A stretch of DNA of 64,000 nt, from contig NZ_CP072377.1 of the NCBI RefSeq assembly GCF_018128225.1, positions 1-64,000 on the forward strand. The letters run 5' to 3'. The first letter of the stretch is position 1, and every line of letters starts with the position of its first letter. This stretch comes from Leptotrichia sp. oral taxon 218 (GTDB lineage: Bacteria > Fusobacteriota > Fusobacteriia > Fusobacteriales > Leptotrichiaceae). Below, in pieces: positions 59,878-64,000 of this stretch. The position numbers and the translations under genes were made by a program. Below the pieces are notes generated by a model. The model did not search any database, had not been told where the DNA came from, and saw only the letters and a list, made by a program, of their open reading frames with translations.

Positions 59878-60774
59878 ATGAAAGAGAGAATAAAAAAATT
59901 ACAAAAAGAAAAAGATGTGGCGATTTTAGCTCATTATTATGTAGATGGAGATGTACAGGAGATTGCTGACTATGTTGGAGATTCTTTTTATTTAGCTAAG
60001 ACTGCGACAAAGCTGAAAAATAAGACCATAATAATGGCAGGAGTATATTTTATGGGTGAAAGCATAAAAATTTTAAATCCAGAAAAAACAGTGTATATGG
60101 TTGATATTTATGCCGACTGCCCTATGGCACATATGATAACTATAAAAAAAATAAAAGAAATGAGAGAAAAGTACAATGATCTGGCAGTAGTATGTTATAT
60201 AAATTCAACAGCTGAAATTAAAGCACATTGTGATGTCTGCATAACTTCATCCAATGCACTTAAAATTGTAAGTAAATTAAAAGAAAAAAATATCTTCATA
60301 GTTCCTGATGGAAATTTAGCCTCATATATCGCAAAACAGGTAAAAAATAAAAATATTATTTTAAATGAAGGTTATTGCTGTGTACATAATTTAGTGCATT
60401 TAGAAAATGTAAAGAAACTAAAAGAAGAATATCCTAATGCAAAAGTTTTGGCTCATCCAGAATGCAAGGAAGAAATTTTGGAACTAGCAGACTATATTGG
60501 GAGTACAAGCGGGATAATTGCTGAGACTTTAAAGGAAGGAGATGAATTTATAATTGTAACTGAAAGAGGAATTAGATTTGAAATATATAAGAAAGCTCCT
60601 AATAAAAAATTGCATTTTGCAGATACTTTGATATGCAGAAGTATGAAGAAAAACACCTTGGAAAAAATCGAAAAAATTTTGACGGAAGGTGGAGATGAAC
60701 TGAAAGTTGATGATGAAATAGCTAAAAAAGCTCTAATTCCTTTGGAAAGAATGTTAGAATTGGCAGGGGATTGA
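59878..60774 (+). CDS. nadA: quinolinate synthase NadA
   Basis: This 298-aa iron-sulphur enzyme has the three cluster cysteines expected for the family: YADCPMAH, HPECKEE and LICRSMKKNTLEK. It condenses iminoaspartate with dihydroxyacetone-P to quinolinate. Starts with ATG (RBS TAGGAGGAG). The nadA stop and nadB start are 1 bp apart. First gene of nadABC. Confidence 0.95.
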   Translation: MKERIKKLQKEKDVAILAHYYVDGDVQEIADYVGDSFYLAKTATKLKNKTIIMAGVYFMGESIKILNPEKTVYMVDIYADCPMAHMITIKKIKEMREKYNDLAVVCYINSTAEIKAHCDVCITSSNALKIVSKLKEKNIFIVPDGNLASYIAKQVKNKNIILNEGYCCVHNLVHLENVKKLKEEYPNAKVLAHPECKEEILELADYIGSTSGIIAETLKEGDEFIIVTERGIRFEIYKKAPNKKLHFADTLICRSMKKNTLEKIEKILTEGGDELKVDDEIAKKALIPLERMLELAGD

Positions 60775-60775
60775 A

Positions 60776-62077
60776 ATGAAAGCTGAAAATTACGATGTAG
60801 TTATAATTGGTTCTGGAGTTGCGGCATTGATTTGTGCTTTGACATTAGATGACAGTATAAATATATGCTTAATAACGAAAAAGGAGCTTAAAGACAGTAA
60901 TTCTTATCTTGCACAGGGAGGAATATCTGTTTGCAGGGGAAAAGAGGATAGAGAAGATTATATCGAAGATACTTTAATTGCAGGCCATTATAAGAATGAC
61001 AGAAAGGCAGTTGAAATATTAGTTGATGAATCAGAAGAAGCTGTAAAGACTTTGATTGGAATGGGAGTAAAATTTACAGGTGATAAAAAAGGTCTTTTCT
61101 ATACAAGAGAGGGAGGACACAGAAAATTTAGAATTTTATATTGTGAAGATCGAACTGGTAAATACATAATGGAAAGCCTTATAAAAAAAGTTTTGGAAAA
61201 AAAGAACATAAAAACAATAGAAAATTGTGAATTTTTAGATATAGTTGAAGAAAATAATACTTGTCTTGGTATTGTAGCCAAAAATAAAGAAATATTTTCC
61301 ATAAGATCTAAATTCACAGTTTTAGCAACAGGAGGGATAGGCGGAATATATAAAAATACTACAAATTTTTCTCATATAAGAGGAGATGGAGTAGCAGCAG
61401 CTATCAGACATAATATAGAATTAAAGGATATTTCGTATGTTCAAATACATCCAACGACATTTTATACAAAAGATAATGAAAGGAAATTTTTGATTTCGGA
61501 ATCAGTAAGAGGGGAAGGAGCGGTGCTTTTAAATCAGAAGTTGCAAAGATTTACAGATGAGTTAAAACCTAGGGATGAAGTCACAAAAGCAATACTGAAA
61601 GAAATGAAAAAAGATAAATCTGAATATGAATGGTTAGATTTTAGCACAATAAAATTAGATATTGAAAAAAGATTTCCAAATATTTATAAACAATTAATAA
61701 AAAAAGATATAAATGTATTGAAAGATAAAGTTCCAGTAGTTCCTGCTCAGCATTATACAATGGGAGGAATCAAGGTTAATATGGATTCAAAAACTTCAAT
61801 GAAAAATTTGTATGCTGTTGGTGAAGTTGCCTGTACGGGTGTTCATGGGCAAAACAGGCTTGCAAGCAATTCATTATTAGAAAGTGTTGTGTTTGGAAAA
61901 AGAGCAGCCCGTTCGATTAATATTGAAAATAACATCTCTAATTATAATAATGCGGCAGCAGATAATGCTTTTAAAAATATTGAAAAAGAGGTTTTTGAAA
62001 TAGAAAATAAAATAAAAGAAAATAAAAATATTATAGAGCAAAGGATAAAAGAAGATGAGTTTGAGAAAAATAGATAA
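60776..62077 (+). CDS. nadB: L-aspartate oxidase NadB
   Basis: This 433-aa flavoprotein has the FAD motif VVIIGSGVAALICAL, SYLAQGGISV, VQIHPTTFY and RGEGAVLLN, and the C-terminal GEVACTGVHGQNRLASNSLLE. It oxidises aspartate to iminoaspartate for NadA. The protein is shorter than E. coli NadB (540) because the C-terminal helical domain is reduced, as in several Firmicutes. Overlaps nadC by 23 bp. Confidence 0.95.
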   Translation: MKAENYDVVIIGSGVAALICALTLDDSINICLITKKELKDSNSYLAQGGISVCRGKEDREDYIEDTLIAGHYKNDRKAVEILVDESEEAVKTLIGMGVKFTGDKKGLFYTREGGHRKFRILYCEDRTGKYIMESLIKKVLEKKNIKTIENCEFLDIVEENNTCLGIVAKNKEIFSIRSKFTVLATGGIGGIYKNTTNFSHIRGDGVAAAIRHNIELKDISYVQIHPTTFYTKDNERKFLISESVRGEGAVLLNQKLQRFTDELKPRDEVTKAILKEMKKDKSEYEWLDFSTIKLDIEKRFPNIYKQLIKKDINVLKDKVPVVPAQHYTMGGIKVNMDSKTSMKNLYAVGEVACTGVHGQNRLASNSLLESVVFGKRAARSINIENNISNYNNAAADNAFKNIEKEVFEIENKIKENKNIIEQRIKEDEFEKNR

Positions 62078-62909
62078 ATTTCAAATGGATGATTCAATCA
62101 AATTAGCATTAAAAGAGGATATTACTTCAGAAGATGTAAGTACAAATGCAATTTATAAGGATGATAGATTGGCAGAAATTTCTTTATATTCCAAGGGAGA
62201 AGGAATTTTGGCAGGACTTGATGTATTTAAAAGAGTTTTTGAGTTAAATGGTTCTCCTGTTTTTACTGAGTATAAAAAAGATGGGGATGAAGTTTTTAAA
62301 AAAGATCTGATACTAAAGATAAGAGATGATGTAAAAGCATTGCTATCTTCTGAAAGAGTAGCTTTAAATTATTTGCAAAGAATGAGTGGAATTGCAACTT
62401 ATACAAAAAAAATGATAGAAGCGCTAGACGATAAAAATATATATTTACTAGATACAAGAAAAACTGTTCCGAATATGAGAATATTTGAAAAGTACGCAGT
62501 TGTAGCTGGTGGAGGGCATAACCATAGATATAATCTTTCTGATGCGATAATGTTAAAAGACAATCATATAGATGCCGCTGGTTCAATAACAAAAGCTATA
62601 AAACTTGCTAGGGAATATTCTCCTTTTATTAAAAAAATTGAAATAGAAGTTGAAAATTTAGAAGGGGTGGAAGAGGCAGTTAGAGCTGGGGCAGATATAA
62701 TTATGCTTGACAATATGGATATAGAAACTATTAAAAAGGCTATAAAAATTATACGAAAGAAAGCTGTAATAGAATGTTCTGGAAATATAGACATTAATAA
62801 TATAAATCGCTTTAAAGGATTGGAGATTGATTATGTTTCAAGTGGGGCTATAACACATTCAGCTAAAATTTTAGATTTAAGTCTAAAAAATTTGAGGTAT
62901 ATAGAATAA
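62055..62909 (+). CDS. nadC: nicotinate-nucleotide pyrophosphorylase NadC
   Basis: This 284-aa quinolinate phosphoribosyltransferase has LALKEDITSEDVST, RVALNYLQRMSGIATYT, LLDTRKTVPNMR, GGGHNHRYNLSDAIMLKDNH and SSGAITHSAKILDLSL. It converts quinolinate and PRPP to nicotinate mononucleotide. The start overlaps nadB in another frame, so the genes are translationally coupled. Confidence 0.96.
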   Translation: MSLRKIDKFQMDDSIKLALKEDITSEDVSTNAIYKDDRLAEISLYSKGEGILAGLDVFKRVFELNGSPVFTEYKKDGDEVFKKDLILKIRDDVKALLSSERVALNYLQRMSGIATYTKKMIEALDDKNIYLLDTRKTVPNMRIFEKYAVVAGGGHNHRYNLSDAIMLKDNHIDAAGSITKAIKLAREYSPFIKKIEIEVENLEGVEEAVRAGADIIMLDNMDIETIKKAIKIIRKKAVIECSGNIDINNINRFKGLEIDYVSSGAITHSAKILDLSLKNLRYIE

Positions 62910-62927
62910 GAAAGGGGGTAAATTTTT

Positions 62928-63233
62928 ATGAAAAATAATATTGAAGATATGACACTTAAAGAAGTCCAGTATCTGATTAAAAGAATAGAAAAAGGGACTT
63001 TAGATGAAAGCAGAGATAAGGAAGAATCGCAGAAAAAAAAAGAAAATGGACAAAGATTAGTTTTAAAATTAATTGAGGAATTTGGGGAACTGGCTGAAAA
63101 TATTAGAAAAAATACGAGGTTTGATGGACAAAATATAAAGGGGACGATTGAGGAGGAAGTATTTGATGTATTTTATTATATTGTTGCGATTGCGAATTAT
63201 TATGAAATTGATTTTGAAAAAATCTTTTATTAA
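62928..63233 (+). CDS. MazG-like nucleotide pyrophosphohydrolase, 5' exon cut by IStron
   Basis: This 101-codon reading frame has MazG-type metal-binding helices KLIEEFGELAENIRK and EEEVFDVFYYIVAIANYYEID. It reads FEKIFY and then stops at TAA (63231-63233), which is the first codon of the inserted IStron. By analogy with manA, the rest of the gene should lie beyond the element, outside the window, and be joined by splicing. Truncated as it stands. RBS AAAGGGGG. Confidence 0.78.
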   Translation: MKNNIEDMTLKEVQYLIKRIEKGTLDESRDKEESQKKKENGQRLVLKLIEEFGELAENIRKNTRFDGQNIKGTIEEEVFDVFYYIVAIANYYEIDFEKIFY

Positions 63234-63849
63234 ATAGTGCAAGAACACTCACAACTTTAGTCGTGAGATGAATTGCACGAAAATTTTAGTAAGCATATAG
63301 GGAAACTTGTATGTAGATACGGAGCAAAACCGTGCAACAAAGAAACTGAACTGCTGGGAACTCTTAAAGCTGGTATAACCACAACATAATACCTTCGTTC
63401 AAATATGGTATAAGTGTGAAGGTAGCGAAAGCAGAAAAAATATACTAGATGGTGCAAGGTTAAATCCTAAACATTATGATAATAGACAATCAGCAGCTAA
63501 GCCTGAAAAGGAAAGTTCAACGACTATCCCTCGTGAGGGGAGTACAATACAAGCGACTGGTATTGGAAGTGGTTTCGCCTAAGTCCTTGAAACAGGATAT
63601 GGATAAGATATAGTCTGTGCTTGTTAGAGATAACAAGAGGTTCAAGGCTAATCTCCTTAATTTATTAAGGAGTATATATGCCATGAGAACTGCATAAGTA
63701 GTAGCGCACTTATGTGAACGACGCTTCCCACTGTTGTGGGGTTTTAAAAACTTTAAAAATATTTAAAAATAAATAAAAAATATTACTTTTGACAGATAAA
63801 ATGTAGAATACATGGTATAATATCTCTGATAAAAAGGAGGTGATTATAC
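63231..63849 (+). ncRNA. group I intron 5' region of the second IStron
   Basis: The P/Q tract CAATCAGCAGCTAAGCCTG (63487-63505), R at 63515-63526 and S at 63605-63615 are consensus-like for a td-type (IA2-like) intron. An ACCTTC/GAAGGT stem (near 63391-63422) is intact, in contrast to copy 1. GTGAGA at 63263-63268 can pair with the exon end TTTTAT, including a terminal U-G, and would serve as the internal guide in P1. Confidence 0.85.
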
Positions 63850-64000
63850 ATGTATTTAACTTTAAAACAACAGGTAAAACATCTTAGTAAAAAAGAGTTT
63901 AGGAATTTAAAATATTTATCTCATATAGCCAAGAACTTAACTAATGAAGCTATATATAATATTAGACAATACTATTTTAATAAGAAAAAGTATTTAAGTT
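63850..64000 (+). CDS. tnpB: TnpB of the second IStron, N-terminal fragment (window edge)
   Basis: The reading frame from the ATG at 63850 (RBS AAAGGAGGTG) gives MYLTLKQQVKHLSKKEFRNL and onward, identical over the visible 50 codons to the TnpB at 29959-31206. It is truncated by the end of the window, so its catalytic residues cannot be checked. Confidence 0.9.
   Translation, partial: MYLTLKQQVKHLSKKEFRNLKYLSHIAKNLTNEAIYNIRQYYFNKKKYLS

Larger units (their letters stand above)
63231..64000 (+). mobile_element. second IStron, left part (continues past the window)
   Basis: Starts right after TTTTAT (63225-63230), the same pre-insertion motif as the manA copy. Its first 600 bases match the reverse complement of 31210-31829 with scattered differences. 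The left-end hairpin CTCACAACTTTAGTCGTGAG is a clean palindrome here. The group I core is intact: R GTTCAACGACTA (63515-63526), S AAGATATAGTC (63605-63615), giving P7 GACTA/TAGTC. tnpB begins at 63850. Confidence 0.88.

Overview
The window is AT-rich DNA from a fusobacterium, most likely Leptotrichia or a close relative in the Leptotrichiaceae. I base this on the 16S sequence as I recognise it, the very low GC content outside the rRNA genes, a type V autotransporter (so an outer membrane), and the gene repertoire. This is recognition from memory and no database was searched.

Layout. 1-5126: one rRNA operon (16S, tRNA-Ile-GAT, tRNA-Ala-TGC, 23S, 5S, tRNA-Asn-GTT) behind a near-consensus promoter. 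5193-6773: an Ogg2-type DNA glycosylase and an HSL-type esterase, both minus strand. 6977-17996: the lactose/galactose tagatose-6-phosphate system (DeoR-type regulator, lacA, lacB, lacC, lacD, lacF, lacE, lacG, then a LacI-type regulator). An IS605-type element with tnpA, tnpB and an omega-RNA end sits in the last codons of lacA. 18014-18278: a small non-autonomous IS200/IS605-like element with its own promoter and a structured RNA. 18357-22256: minus-strand tetrapyrrole genes (hemA frameshifted, hemC, cobA-hemD fusion) plus acpS. 22489-27958: a subtilisin-like lipoprotein autotransporter, bioY, fucO and msrA. 28155-32338: a PatB/MalY-type C-S lyase and manA, which is split by an IStron (group I intron plus tnpB). 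32563-40876: adk, map, a DUF1304 protein, ftsK (frameshifted), mreB, scpB, an rluB-type gene and a HAD phosphatase. 40873-43671: an AcpH-like gene and a small nuclease-rich islet. 43725-49836: gatCAB, a class B PBP and a secreted protein. 49980-63233: mvaK1 and mvaD (frameshifted), mutL, rlmH, two small proteins, lysS, hslO, ddl, mtnN, nadA-nadB-nadC and a MazG-like gene cut by a second IStron that runs off the end of the window.

How the parts work together. The lac genes form a complete route: PTS uptake (LacFE), hydrolysis of lactose-6-P (LacG), then galactose-6-P to tagatose-6-P to tagatose-1,6-bisP to triose-P (LacAB, LacC, LacD). nadABC is a complete aspartate-to-nicotinate-mononucleotide route. 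gatCAB supplies transamidation for Gln/Asn-tRNA.

The most interesting material is a family of related transposable elements with shared ends. One IS605 copy encodes both TnpA and TnpB. Two IStrons carry a self-splicing-type group I intron and a TnpB but no TnpA. One 265-bp derivative has only ends, a promoter and an RNA. The IStron in manA lies exactly where excision at an exon U and a terminal intron G restores one 322-codon ManA frame. Five single-base losses in A-runs (hemA, three in ftsK, mvaD) look systematic and may be sequencing or assembly errors.
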